Shown here: positions 1 to 7,711 of the stretch, piece by piece
Position numbering within the stretch: the stretch's first letter is position 1
Layout of the letters: every line of letters begins with the position of its first letter
Source of the DNA: an uncultured Jannaschia sp.
Lineage (GTDB): Bacteria; Pseudomonadota; Alphaproteobacteria; Rhodobacterales; Rhodobacteraceae
DNA length: 18,060 nucleotides
Assembly: GCA_937916365.1 (NCBI GenBank)
Contig: CALFSY010000131.1
Location: 1 to 18,060 of the forward strand
Direction of reading: 5' to 3'
The notes under the pieces: generated by a model
Database searches by the model: none
Seen by the model: only the letters and a program-made list of their open reading frames with translations
What the model was told of the DNA's origin: nothing
Position numbers and translations under genes: made by a program

Positions 1-1
1 C

Positions 2-394
2 CTAAGTCATAATGTGCGCGCCGGTTTGGTGCGCGGCATGCATTTTCAACGCGGCGCGGACGCCGAGGTAAAATTGGTTCGATGCGTTTCGGGCGCTATC
101 TATGATGTGATTGTGGACATACGCAAAGATTCGCGCACATATCTGCGTTGGTTTGGGGTCGAATTAAATGCGGAAAACGGCCGATCAATTTATGTGCCGC
201 GCGGGTTTGCGCATGGGTATCAATCACTGACCCCTGGGGCCACAGTGCATTATATGGTCAGTGCCCCCTATGCACCAGAGGCCGAAGGTGGGTTGCGCCA
301 CGACGATCCGGCGATTGGTATCCATTGGCCGCAGACGGTAACCGACGTTTCCGTCAAAGATGCTGCCTGGCCCCTGATGGAACGCCGCGCATGA
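2..394 (+). CDS. RmlC-like dTDP-4-keto-sugar 3,5-epimerase family protein, 5'-truncated by window edge
   Basis: This is a cupin-fold nucleotide-sugar epimerase of the RmlC/RfbC family, which epimerises C3 and/or C5 of a 4-keto-6-deoxy nucleotide sugar in the cytoplasm. The frame is open to the window edge, and the codons before the GTG at 14 fit the family (a residue pattern SHNVRAGLVRGMHFQ, equivalent to the usual VLRGLHFQ). The gene therefore starts upstream and the GTG is not its start. The visible 130 residues include the catalytic-His motif RGMHFQ, the VPRGFAHGYQ strand and the C-terminal HDDPAIGIHWP signature. The last about 45 residues of longer RmlC proteins are missing, so it is a short version. 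Its stop overlaps the next ATG by four bases. No rmlA, rmlB or rmlD is visible, so the substrate is unknown. It could be a 3-epimerase or 3,4-ketoisomerase-like relative for a dTDP- or CDP-linked deoxy sugar. Confidence 0.85.
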   Translation, partial: LSHNVRAGLVRGMHFQRGADAEVKLVRCVSGAIYDVIVDIRKDSRTYLRWFGVELNAENGRSIYVPRGFAHGYQSLTPGATVHYMVSAPYAPEAEGGLRHDDPAIGIHWPQTVTDVSVKDAAWPLMERRA

Positions 395-1317
395 CCGGCA
401 CGATCCTGATTACCGGCGCGTCCGGTTTTATTGGCAGCGCGCTTGCAAAACGATGCTTGACCGAAGAGATGCCCATAATCGCCACGGCACGCCGCCGGAC
501 CGATGTGTTGTCGCGCGATCTAGGTATTTCCGTAACACCGCTTGATGTCATGGGGGCGCTGCCCGATTTTGGGGGCGTTGACACATTGGTGCACTGTGCA
601 ACACCCAACGACATTCAATCACGGGCCGACGATGGGGCGTTACCATTGGCGGTCGTGGGCACGCAGCGATTGCTGCATCATGCAGCGCAGCACGGGGTGC
701 GCCGTATCGTCTATCTTTCCACACTTCAGGTTTATGGGACCGAATTGTCCGGTACAGTGGATGAACAGACGCCTGTGCGATGCGAAACGCTATATGGCCT
801 TAACCATTATTTGGGGGAGGAAGTTTGCCGCTACATCGCTCACACAACGGAGATTGATGTGGTCGTTTTGCGCCCATCAAACGTGTATGGCGTGCCCGTG
901 GCCACAACCGTTGAACGAGACACATTGGTTCCAATGTGTTTTGTAAAAGAGGCATGCCAAACCGGTGCTGTGAGTCTTCGATCCTCGGGCCGTCAAAGGC
1001 GCAATTTCGTTTCCACAGATGAGGTGGCCGAGACCATATTAACCCTGTTAAGGGGCTTTCCGAATGGTTACAATATCGTTAACGCTGTGTCTGGGTGGAC
1101 GGTCAGCATCCGAGACATCGCAGATATGGTTGGGCAGGTTTGGATGAATGAAATGGCAAAACCGTTGGACGTTAAAATTCTTTCCGAACATCCGGCACGC
1201 GCGAATGATTTTGATGTCCGATCGCTGCACACCCTGCCACGATTGTCGCCCGGCGCATCGCGCGCGCGCATGGCCAGCGTGATCACGCATCTTATTCACA
1301 TGCACACACAACCATGA
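391..1317 (+). CDS. Extended-SDR NAD-dependent epimerase/dehydratase or 4-ketoreductase
   Basis: A 308-residue Rossmann-fold protein of the extended short-chain dehydrogenase family, typical of nucleotide-sugar epimerases, dehydratases and 4-keto reductases. The NAD(P)-binding motif TGASGFIG is at residues 8-15. The central strand YLSTLQVYG (about 108-116) supplies the usual Ser/Thr, and RPSNVYG follows at about 161. The catalytic YxxxK site reads Y135-G-L-N-H139, so the family lysine is a histidine. The ATG at 391 shares ATGA with the upstream stop; the longer open frame from 148 lies inside the epimerase gene and is not used. Lying directly after an RmlC-like epimerase, it may reduce a 4-keto sugar (RmlD-like role). 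A C4 epimerase is also possible. The family call is firm, the substrate is inferred only from position. Confidence 0.85.
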   Translation: MTGTILITGASGFIGSALAKRCLTEEMPIIATARRRTDVLSRDLGISVTPLDVMGALPDFGGVDTLVHCATPNDIQSRADDGALPLAVVGTQRLLHHAAQHGVRRIVYLSTLQVYGTELSGTVDEQTPVRCETLYGLNHYLGEEVCRYIAHTTEIDVVVLRPSNVYGVPVATTVERDTLVPMCFVKEACQTGAVSLRSSGRQRRNFVSTDEVAETILTLLRGFPNGYNIVNAVSGWTVSIRDIADMVGQVWMNEMAKPLDVKILSEHPARANDFDVRSLHTLPRLSPGASRARMASVITHLIHMHTQP

Positions 1318-2072
1318 CCGAGACACCCGTGGAAAAAGACCCGATCACCCAATTTTTTGACGAACGGCGCACCGATATTGCGGAAATGGGCGCAGACGCG
1401 GAATTTCGGCAAAAATCCATTGATTGGATGCACCACGCCGATCGTTACAAATACACCTATAATTACACCTGGATGGGCCGCCCGATCATTAAATTTCCCA
1501 ATGACATGGTGATCCAGCAAGAATTGATGTGGGCATTGAAACCAGATTTAGTGATCGAAACCGGCATCGCGCACGGCGGGTCGATCATTTTCACCGCCTC
1601 TATGATGGACATGATGGGTATTGAGGGCGAGGTCGTGGGCATCGACGTCGACATTCGCCAACACAACCGTGATGCCATCCAATCACATCCGATGATGAAA
1701 CGCATCACGATGTATGAAGGTGACTCAGTCGCCGATACGATGGTGGAACAGGTGCGCGCCCATACCTACGGCAAAACCTGTGTGATGGTTATCCTCGATT
1801 CCCTGCATAGCCATGCGCATGTATACAAGGAATTGCTGGCCTACGCCCCGATGACAACGGTGGGCAGTTATTGCATCCTGCCCGATACGTTTATCGAATT
1901 TTTCCCAAAGGGCTATTATGCCGATACGCGGCCCTGGGATGTGGGCGATAATCCCTATACCGCAATGCAACAATATTTGGCCGAAACCGATCTGTTCGAA
2001 ATCGACAAAAGCCTAACACACAAGGCAATGATTACCGAAACGATTGATGGGTATCTTAGGCGTGTGCGGTGA
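1314..2072 (+). CDS. CmcI/cephalosporin-hydroxylase family protein, probable SAM-dependent O-methyltransferase
   Basis: A 252-residue protein matching the CmcI (cephalosporin hydroxylase) family. Its fold is a class I SAM-dependent methyltransferase, and many members sit in polysaccharide clusters and are thought to O-methylate sugars. Visible landmarks are the family-typical YNYTWMGRPIIKFPND stretch at about residues 49-64, the SAM-binding loop IETGIAHGGS at 81-90, an acidic strand end GIDVD near 109-113, and VILDSLHSH at 159-167, which resembles the metal-binding Asp region. Length is normal for the family. The start ATG overlaps the upstream stop as ATGA. With the neighbouring acyltransferase it probably decorates a sugar, either as a nucleotide sugar or on the glycan. 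The family name does not imply an antibiotic role. The substrate cannot be read from sequence. Confidence 0.85.
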   Translation: MTETPVEKDPITQFFDERRTDIAEMGADAEFRQKSIDWMHHADRYKYTYNYTWMGRPIIKFPNDMVIQQELMWALKPDLVIETGIAHGGSIIFTASMMDMMGIEGEVVGIDVDIRQHNRDAIQSHPMMKRITMYEGDSVADTMVEQVRAHTYGKTCVMVILDSLHSHAHVYKELLAYAPMTTVGSYCILPDTFIEFFPKGYYADTRPWDVGDNPYTAMQQYLAETDLFEIDKSLTHKAMITETIDGYLRRVR

Positions 2073-2572
2073 GCCCCATGTTAAACATCGCAGATACGGC
2101 GCACATATCCAATCTTGCCCATATCGAAGGTTCACAACGTGGCACGAAAATCGACATCGAAGATCACGTTTATATTGATTCTTTTGTGCGCATTCGCCCC
2201 GTGGGCGGGGCGGGGCATGTGCGGATCGGACAGCATAGTTTTATCAATGCCGGCACAGTGATTTTTTCGGGCAACGGCGTTGATATCGGGCAATGGGTTT
2301 TGATTGCCCCGAACTGCACCATTGCGCCCACCAACCATGCCTATCACACACGCGAGCAAACCATCCGTGACCAAGGTTTTTTGCCCAGCAAAGGCGGCGT
2401 TGTGATCGAACGCGATGTTTGGATCGGCGCAAACTGTGCAATTTTGGATGGGGCGGTCCTGCGCCAAGGGTGTGTCATCGGGGCCGGATCGGTGGTGCGG
2501 CAGGAGGTTGAGGCATTTTCGATCCAGGGCGGCAATCCGCTGCGCAAAATTGGTATGCGACCACAGGATTGA
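2069..2572 (+). CDS. Hexapeptide-repeat (left-handed beta-helix) O-acyltransferase
   Basis: A 167-residue protein of the LbetaH acyltransferase superfamily, resembling WcaF/maltose-O-acetyltransferase-type enzymes that transfer acetyl from acetyl-CoA to a sugar hydroxyl. Imperfect hexapeptides run from about residue 16 to 155 (for example IGQHSF, IGQWVL, IGANCAIL, IGAGSVV). They are broken by the usual loop containing APTNHAYHTREQ near residue 90, whose histidine is the likely catalytic base. The ending SIQGGNPLRKIG is the family-typical exit from the helix. The start is taken as the GTG at 2069, which overlaps the upstream stop as GTGA. An ATG three codons later (2078) is an alternative. Its place between a methyltransferase-like gene and glycosyltransferases suggests glycan O-acetylation. 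It is not the same enzyme as the WbpD-like protein further down. Confidence 0.85.
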   Translation: MSPMLNIADTAHISNLAHIEGSQRGTKIDIEDHVYIDSFVRIRPVGGAGHVRIGQHSFINAGTVIFSGNGVDIGQWVLIAPNCTIAPTNHAYHTREQTIRDQGFLPSKGGVVIERDVWIGANCAILDGAVLRQGCVIGAGSVVRQEVEAFSIQGGNPLRKIGMRPQD

Positions 2573-2588
2573 ATGGATCGGCGCAAAA

Positions 2589-3971
2589 ATGTTGGCACCC
2601 AAACACACATACAAAGGCGCGACACCACCGACGTTTCCCCAAGATGGGGATATTGAACGATTTATCGCGGCGTTCAATACCTATGAAGATACGGCCGATT
2701 TATTCGACCGCTGCCGTGATGCGCAGGGGTTTGCATGGTGGGATTTGGTGCGATACGCTGTGCGGTTTTCAATCTGTGTTGAAAAAGGAATTATTGGTGC
2801 CCGTCAAACGCCGCCAAGGTCAATGTTCAAACGAACGCTGAATGGTCTGCGGCAAAGCGTGCGATTGGCCCGCGATGCGGTCCGTATTGTGCAGTTTGGC
2901 AGATTGAACATTAGCTGCATCCATATCTCAACACGACCCACCAATGATATTCTGGTCGCGCAAGTGCAGGCAGAGGCGGTTAAGGATGGCCAAAGCCCTT
3001 CCCCCGTTCTTCATGTTAACACGATAGGGGCGGTAACCGCCCCCGATGTGGCCATTAAAAAACAAAGCGTCGATTTTTTTATCCGCCTTGTCGCACCTTT
3101 TCTGCCCCTACCGCCCAAGGTTGATCGGCACGCCGCCGATGTGGCCGCACAAATCAAACATCAGTTCCAGACCGCCGTTGATGTGCGCGCGATTATTGCG
3201 GCCAGGTATCGGCACCATCTGGCCGCCTGGTTGGTTTGGGGTGCGCTTTTATCGCGGTTAAAAACCATGCGGCGCATTGTTTTTGTTAACGACGATACCC
3301 TTAAAACGCTTGTCCATCTGGCCAATGCAAAAGGCATAGAAACGATAGAGATGCAGCATGGTTATATGGGGCGGTCGCACATTGGGTTTTCCTACCCACC
3401 GCTGCACACTCTACCGGACACGTTGGCGCAAAAGGTCTGGATCACCCACGACACAGACGATATTGTTTATCCCGTTCCAAAGGTGACAGTGCGTATGCCG
3501 GACAAACATGCCGTTTGGGGGCAACCCGCGCGCGATATTGATGTGTTAATCGGGGGCAGCCCCACCCGGGCCAAAGATACACGCGACATTATCGCCGCCT
3601 TGGTTGATTTGGGATTATCGATTGGCGTCAAACTCCACCCCGCGCAAAATCAGGGGGCGTTTGATCAATCGCGGGCGTTTACATCACAACAGGTCACCAT
3701 CCACCCCGGGCATGGGGATTTTAACGCGCTGGCCCGTCGCGCACGCATCTATGTGCCCGCAAACCCAACGTCGACCACAGTTTTTGAAGCGGTTGAGGCC
3801 GGCGCAGCCCTGATCGTGGTTGATTATGACGGGCGGAAAATGACCTCGATGATCGACAACATCGTTACACAACGGGTTGGGTCATGTCCCGCACTGCGCG
3901 ACGCGGTGCTGTGCTATTTGCGCAAAAATGGAACGGATGCGCCGTTTTTGATGTCTGGGGCCAAACAATGA
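2589..3971 (+). CDS. Unclassified GT-B-like polysaccharide biosynthesis protein
   Basis: A 460-residue protein that I cannot assign to a named glycosyltransferase family. The N-terminal half (1-230) is not informative. From about 239 it reads like a two-domain GT-B enzyme: a strand VFVNDD, then IEMQHGYMGRSHIGFSYP at 253-270, a motif I recall from uncharacterised O-antigen and capsule cluster proteins. The C-terminal half has IGVKLHPAQ (His350, Pro351) and a final nucleotide-binding-like segment PANPTSTTVFEAVEAGA with Glu400, resembling the donor-binding regions of GT-B and CDP-glycerol transferase proteins. The start is set at the ATG at 2589, 16 bases after the previous stop; the open frame further upstream runs inside the acyltransferase gene. 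Its stop overlaps the next start as ATGA. It is probably a cytoplasmic sugar transferase, with donor and acceptor unknown. Confidence 0.7.
   Translation: MLAPKHTYKGATPPTFPQDGDIERFIAAFNTYEDTADLFDRCRDAQGFAWWDLVRYAVRFSICVEKGIIGARQTPPRSMFKRTLNGLRQSVRLARDAVRIVQFGRLNISCIHISTRPTNDILVAQVQAEAVKDGQSPSPVLHVNTIGAVTAPDVAIKKQSVDFFIRLVAPFLPLPPKVDRHAADVAAQIKHQFQTAVDVRAIIAARYRHHLAAWLVWGALLSRLKTMRRIVFVNDDTLKTLVHLANAKGIETIEMQHGYMGRSHIGFSYPPLHTLPDTLAQKVWITHDTDDIVYPVPKVTVRMPDKHAVWGQPARDIDVLIGGSPTRAKDTRDIIAALVDLGLSIGVKLHPAQNQGAFDQSRAFTSQQVTIHPGHGDFNALARRARIYVPANPTSTTVFEAVEAGAALIVVDYDGRKMTSMIDNIVTQRVGSCPALRDAVLCYLRKNGTDAPFLMSGAKQ
3027..3043 (+). repeat. GC hairpin GGGGCGG-TAA-CCGCCCC inside the unclassified GT-B-like gene
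   Basis: A 17-base near-perfect palindrome with seven G/C pairs and a three-base loop lies within coding sequence at about codon 147-152. It uses the same arms as the hairpin at 9897-9918. The tight loop makes it a strong potential RNA structure. Its role is unknown and it may be a chance of codon choice. Confidence 0.4.
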
Positions 3972-4912
3972 ACCTTGATTGGGCCATACGCGCGGAAATT
4001 GACAATCGCATGGTGGTTTTCGACCATAAAACCACTGATCGCCCCCCGCGTGTGACCATAGGGATGCCCACGTTTAACCGGGCAGATACGGTTGTGCGCG
4101 CCCTTCGTGCCGTCGCGCGGCAAAGCTATCGGGATTTTGTGGTCATCGTGTCCGATAATGCCGGGCCTGACCCCGCGACCATAGCGGCGGTTCAGGGGGT
4201 GGCCAACGATTTGCCGCAGGTGCGATTGATCGCACAGAATCATAATATTGGCGCGTTGGCAAACCTGCATTTTTTACTTTCGATCGCGCAGACCGAATTT
4301 TTCATGTGGTTGGCCGACGATGATGAAATTAGCGAAACTTTTTTGGCCGATCTTGTGATGTTGCTTGATGCGCATCCGGCGGCGGTTTCGGCCATGGGGC
4401 AATGGCGTTCCATGACCAACAGTGTGGACGGCACATATCGGTCACAGGCAAAACACACCGCGTCCAACCGGATCAAACGGGTATTTCGATTTGTCATTGG
4501 CCCAACAGATGACGCCGTTTTTTATGGCCTGCACCGAACCCACCGGTTGCGAAAAGGCCGCTTTGGCGGTTTCGTGCCCCCCAATCGTGGGGTTTTGACC
4601 AACTGGTGCTATGTTTTTTTGTTTGATTTGATTTGGCAAGGGCCCATCAAATACGCACAAACGGCCACATGGATCAGCCATAATTATAGCGAAAAACACT
4701 ACACCCATGCCACGGCCATGGGGGTGGTGGATCGGGTGAAAACATGCGTCCGGTGGTTGAACGTTTACGCCCTTTATTGTGCTAAAACCGCGCATAAAAA
4801 TCCCGCAATGCTTTTGATAACGCTACCTGCCGCGATGTTGGGGATGGCGCGTGATATGGCCTTAGCTTTTGGGCGTGGCGTTCGCCGCATAGGTCAAAAG
4901 GTGATGGTATGA
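3968..4912 (+). CDS. Family 2 glycosyltransferase (GT-A fold)
   Basis: A 314-residue GT2 enzyme that would add one sugar to a lipid-linked oligosaccharide at the cytoplasmic face of the inner membrane. The GT-A core starts with VTIGMPTFNRADTVVRALRAV at about residues 29-49. The nucleotide-binding VIVSDNAG lies near 59-66, NHNIGALANLHF near 91-102, and the metal-binding acidic cluster LADDDE at 115-120 (DxD, Asp117-119). The C-terminus has a hydrophobic stretch with residues PAMLLITLPAAMLGMA that may associate with the membrane. The ATG at 3968 overlaps the previous stop as ATGA; the 28-codon open stretch before it is internal to the preceding gene. Its own stop overlaps the next start, again as ATGA. 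Donor sugar is unknown. Confidence 0.88.
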   Translation: MNLDWAIRAEIDNRMVVFDHKTTDRPPRVTIGMPTFNRADTVVRALRAVARQSYRDFVVIVSDNAGPDPATIAAVQGVANDLPQVRLIAQNHNIGALANLHFLLSIAQTEFFMWLADDDEISETFLADLVMLLDAHPAAVSAMGQWRSMTNSVDGTYRSQAKHTASNRIKRVFRFVIGPTDDAVFYGLHRTHRLRKGRFGGFVPPNRGVLTNWCYVFLFDLIWQGPIKYAQTATWISHNYSEKHYTHATAMGVVDRVKTCVRWLNVYALYCAKTAHKNPAMLLITLPAAMLGMARDMALAFGRGVRRIGQKVMV

Positions 4913-6006
4913 CCATTGCCATGTATCCAACACATGCGGGCCGCCATATGCCCCCCACCGCCCATGTCAGCGATCGTCGCATACGTTTTGCACTTGTCGG
5001 ATGCGGGCGGATTGCACACAATCATTTCAACGCAATGTCCCAACATGCCGATCGTTGTGAATTGGTTGATGTGTGCGATATTCAACCCGATGCGTTGTCA
5101 AATGCGGTGGCGCACACCGGGGCCCGCGGCCATACATCGTTGCCGCAAATGTTGGAACACACAAACGCCGATTGTGTGATCCTAACCACGCCCAGCGGGC
5201 TACACCCATCGCAAACGATTATGATCGCACAATCGGGTTTGCACGTGATGACGGAAAAACCAATGGCCACGCGGTGGCGCGATGGTCGGGCAATGGTTGA
5301 TGCGTGCGATAAGGCGGGCGTGCATTTATTTGTTGTGAAACAAAACCGCCGCAACGCGACGTTACAGTTGCTTAAACGTGCGGTCGAACAAAAACGGTTT
5401 GGCCGCATTTACAGCGTGGCCATTAACGTTTTTTGGACCCGCCCCCAAGAATACTACGACAATGCAAAATGGCGGGGCACATGGGAATTTGATGGTGGCG
5501 CATTCATGAATCAGGCCAGCCATTATGTGGATCTTTTGGAATGGCTGATCGGCCCATTAGAAAGCGTGATGGCCTACACCGGCACATTGGCCCGCGATAT
5601 AGAGGTCGAAGATTCAGGTGTCGCCGCCTTGCGATGGCGCAGCGGTGCAATGGGCACCTTGAACGTGACCATGTTGACCTATCCCAAAAATATGGAGGGC
5701 AGCATCACAATCATCGGCGAAAAAGGCACGGCGCGCATTGGGGGGGTGGCCGTGAATGAAATTCAACATTGGGAATTTGCCGATCCCACCCCCGAGGATG
5801 AAATGATCCAACAGGCAAATTATGCCACGACCAGTGTTTATGGATTCGGCCATCCACTGTATTATGATAACGTTATCCGCGCCCTACGCGGCGAATGCGA
5901 CCCCGATACCGATGGCCGCGAAGGATTAAAAAGCCTTGAATTGCTAATCGCCATGTATCTGTCGGCCCGTGACGGCAGGCGCGTTGCCTTGCCTTTGGAA
6001 TACTAA
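4909..6006 (+). CDS. wbpB: WbpB/WlbA-type UDP-GlcNAcA 3-dehydrogenase (Gfo/Idh/MocA family)
   Basis: A 365-residue Gfo/Idh/MocA oxidoreductase. Family members next to WbpD/E/I homologues oxidise C3 of UDP-N-acetylglucosaminuronic acid to the 3-keto sugar. The NAD-binding region is RFALVGCGRIAHNHF (about 26-40), the catalytic-site triad is EKP at 116-118 (Lys117), and the dinucleotide-distal GGAFMNQASHYVDLLEW contains His205, the usual catalytic His. It is longer than I recall for WbpB, partly through about 23 extra N-terminal residues. The ATG at 4909 is chosen because AAAAGGTGAT just upstream is a good ribosome binding site and the start overlaps the previous stop; ATGs at 4921 and 4948 are alternatives. 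The specific call rests on the adjacent D, E and I homologues. A related 3-dehydrogenase for another UDP-uronic acid is the main alternative. Confidence 0.85.
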   Translation: MTIAMYPTHAGRHMPPTAHVSDRRIRFALVGCGRIAHNHFNAMSQHADRCELVDVCDIQPDALSNAVAHTGARGHTSLPQMLEHTNADCVILTTPSGLHPSQTIMIAQSGLHVMTEKPMATRWRDGRAMVDACDKAGVHLFVVKQNRRNATLQLLKRAVEQKRFGRIYSVAINVFWTRPQEYYDNAKWRGTWEFDGGAFMNQASHYVDLLEWLIGPLESVMAYTGTLARDIEVEDSGVAALRWRSGAMGTLNVTMLTYPKNMEGSITIIGEKGTARIGGVAVNEIQHWEFADPTPEDEMIQQANYATTSVYGFGHPLYYDNVIRALRGECDPDTDGREGLKSLELLIAMYLSARDGRRVALPLEY

Positions 6007-6008
6007 CG

Positions 6009-6593
6009 ATGCCGGATTTAGATTATTTCGCCCACCCCAGCGCGATCATCGACCCCGGCGCAAATATTGGGGCCGGATCACGGATCTGGCATTTTGTGCA
6101 CATATGCGCCACGGCCCATATCGGGCGGAATGTATCCATCGGCCAAAATGGCTTTATCGGCAACAAGGTCACCATCGGCGACGGGTGCAAGATACAAAAC
6201 AATATCTCAATTTACGATAACGTCACGCTTGAAAACGATGTGTTTTGCGGGCCAAGCATGGTGTTTACCAATGTGCATAACCCCAGGGCGGCCATTGATC
6301 GTAAACACGCATACCGCGATACATTGGTCAAACGTGGCGCGACACTTGGCGCCAATTCAACCATCGTTTGTGGCACAACAATCGGGCAATACGCCTTTGT
6401 CGGGGCGGGGGCCGTTGTCACACGCGATGTTGCCGCCTATGCGTTGGTTATGGGGGTGCCCGCACGCCACGTGGGATGGATAAGCGCGTTTGGCGAACGC
6501 CTGCCGCTTCCACTTACCGGCAATGCCGAAACAATCTGCCCCCATACCGGGGATCGTTATGTTTTATCGGACAACGGCCTTACAAAGGGATAG
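6009..6593 (+). CDS. wbpD: WbpD/WlbB-type N-acetyltransferase for UDP-GlcNAc3NA
   Basis: A 194-residue left-handed beta-helix N-acetyltransferase that acetylates the 3-amino group of UDP-2-acetamido-3-amino-glucuronic acid using acetyl-CoA. Similarity to the WbpD/WlbB subgroup is high and specific: HPSAIIDPGANIGAGSRIWHF at about 9-29, then KIQNNISIYDNVTLE near 62-76, DVFCGPSMVFTNVHNPR near 78-94, and LVKRGATLGANSTIVCG near 108-124, ending in VMGVPARHVGW. Length matches the family. It starts three bases after the wbpB stop and ends five bases before wbpE, so expression is almost certainly coupled. In the pathway it acts after the aminotransferase encoded downstream. The remaining about 35 residues after the beta-helix include a CPHTGDRY motif seen in several members. 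Confidence 0.9.
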   Translation: MPDLDYFAHPSAIIDPGANIGAGSRIWHFVHICATAHIGRNVSIGQNGFIGNKVTIGDGCKIQNNISIYDNVTLENDVFCGPSMVFTNVHNPRAAIDRKHAYRDTLVKRGATLGANSTIVCGTTIGQYAFVGAGAVVTRDVAAYALVMGVPARHVGWISAFGERLPLPLTGNAETICPHTGDRYVLSDNGLTKG

Positions 6594-6598
6594 GTGGA

Positions 6599-7711
6599 AT
6601 GCAGTTTGTCGATCTTGCCACCCAGCAAACACGATTGCGCACAGAAATTGAGGCCGGCATCGCCCGTGTGTTAGCGCACGGCAAATATATCCTCGGCCCC
6701 GAGGTGGCAGAGCTGGAATCAAACCTGGCCGCATATACCGATACCGCAAATTGCATCACAGTGGCCAATGGCACAGATGCCCTGCAAATCGCGTTGATGG
6801 CATTGGGTATAGGTGCAGGGGACGAGGTGATTATGCCGGGGTTCAGCTATATCGCCACCGCCGAAACAGTGGCGTTATTGGGCGCGCGCCCTGTCTATGT
6901 GGATATTGATCCAGCAACCTACAACATCAACGCCGCACAGATTGAACCGGCCATCACACCCCGCACCCGCGCCATCGTGGCGGTTAGCCTATATGGTCAA
7001 TGCGCCGATTTTGCAGCGATCAACGCCATCGCCCACCGCCACAATTTGCCAGTGATTGAGGACGCGGCGCAAAGTTTTGGCGCAACCTATAACGGCCGCA
7101 AAAGTAGCGGCCTGTCCACCATTGGATGCACCAGTTTTTTCCCATCGAAACCATTGGGGTGTTATGGGGATGGAGGGGCCGTGTTCACCAATGACGATAC
7201 CCTTGCGACAGCCATACGCCAAATCGCGCGCCATGGCCAAGACCGCCGGTATCACCATGTGCGCGTTGGTGTGAACAGTAGGCTTGATACACTGCAAGCG
7301 GCGATTTTGTTACCCAAACTCCGAATTTTGGATGATGAGATTGCCGCACGCCAACGCGTCGCAGAGCGTTACACCGAACGATTGGCCCCCCATGATGTGC
7401 AGGGGCCGATTGTTATGCCCAAACATTCCAGTGTGTGGGCCCAATACACCGTGCGTGTGAAAAACCGCCAAATAATCCAAGATGTTATGGCGCGTCATGG
7501 TGTGCCAACGGCAGTGCATTATCCCATTCCGTTGCACCGCCAGCCCGCCGTTGCCGATACTGCGGCGATCTTGCCTGTGGCTGAGGCCGCCGCGCAGACA
7601 GCCATATCTTTGCCGATGCACCCTTATTTGGATGTTGCCGCCCAATCCACCATCGTTGCGGCATTTTTGGTCGGCCTTAACGCGGCTGCGGGGGCGGTAT
7701 GCGCATCTTAA
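6599..7711 (+). CDS. wbpE: WbpE/WlbC-type PLP aminotransferase (DegT/DnrJ/EryC1 family)
   Basis: A 370-residue PLP-dependent sugar aminotransferase that would aminate the 3-keto group of UDP-3-keto-GlcNAcA, with glutamate as probable donor. Landmarks: VANGTDALQIALMALGIGAGDEV (about 55-77), the cofactor-phosphate region, VIEDAAQSFGATYNG (about 152-166) with the PLP-stacking and pyridine-N contacting residues, and the Schiff-base lysine in SFFPSKPLGCYGDGGA at Lys184. PVHYPIPLH-like text (TAVHYPIPLHRQP) near 307 is the usual C-terminal substrate loop. The ATG at 6599 follows a GGTGG site and the preceding stop by five bases; the longer open frame from 6368 is inside wbpD. The gene overlaps the next one by 13 bases (7699-7711). 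Confidence 0.92.
   Translation: MQFVDLATQQTRLRTEIEAGIARVLAHGKYILGPEVAELESNLAAYTDTANCITVANGTDALQIALMALGIGAGDEVIMPGFSYIATAETVALLGARPVYVDIDPATYNINAAQIEPAITPRTRAIVAVSLYGQCADFAAINAIAHRHNLPVIEDAAQSFGATYNGRKSSGLSTIGCTSFFPSKPLGCYGDGGAVFTNDDTLATAIRQIARHGQDRRYHHVRVGVNSRLDTLQAAILLPKLRILDDEIAARQRVAERYTERLAPHDVQGPIVMPKHSSVWAQYTVRVKNRQIIQDVMARHGVPTAVHYPIPLHRQPAVADTAAILPVAEAAAQTAISLPMHPYLDVAAQSTIVAAFLVGLNAAAGAVCAS

Noticed and set aside
148..390. N-terminal extension of the SDR gene
   Set aside because: It lies within the RmlC-like gene in another frame, while the ATG at 391 starts the Rossmann motif at the usual distance and shares ATGA with the upstream stop.
1314..2072. An antibiotic (cephamycin) biosynthesis role for the CmcI-family gene
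   Set aside because: The family name comes from one member; the context here is entirely polysaccharide biosynthesis and no beta-lactam genes are near.
2415..2588. 58-residue N-terminal extension of the unclassified GT-B-like protein
   Set aside because: It is a shadow frame of the acyltransferase gene; the first start after that gene is the ATG at 2589.
2132..2677. 181-codon minus-strand frame opposite the acyltransferase
   Set aside because: Antisense to a clear hexapeptide-repeat gene; the translated text shows no domain and looks like a shadow of codon bias.
6368..6598. N-terminal extension of wbpE
   Set aside because: It overlaps wbpD out of frame. The ATG at 6599 gives the family-typical MQFVDL start and places the PLP lysine at residue 184.
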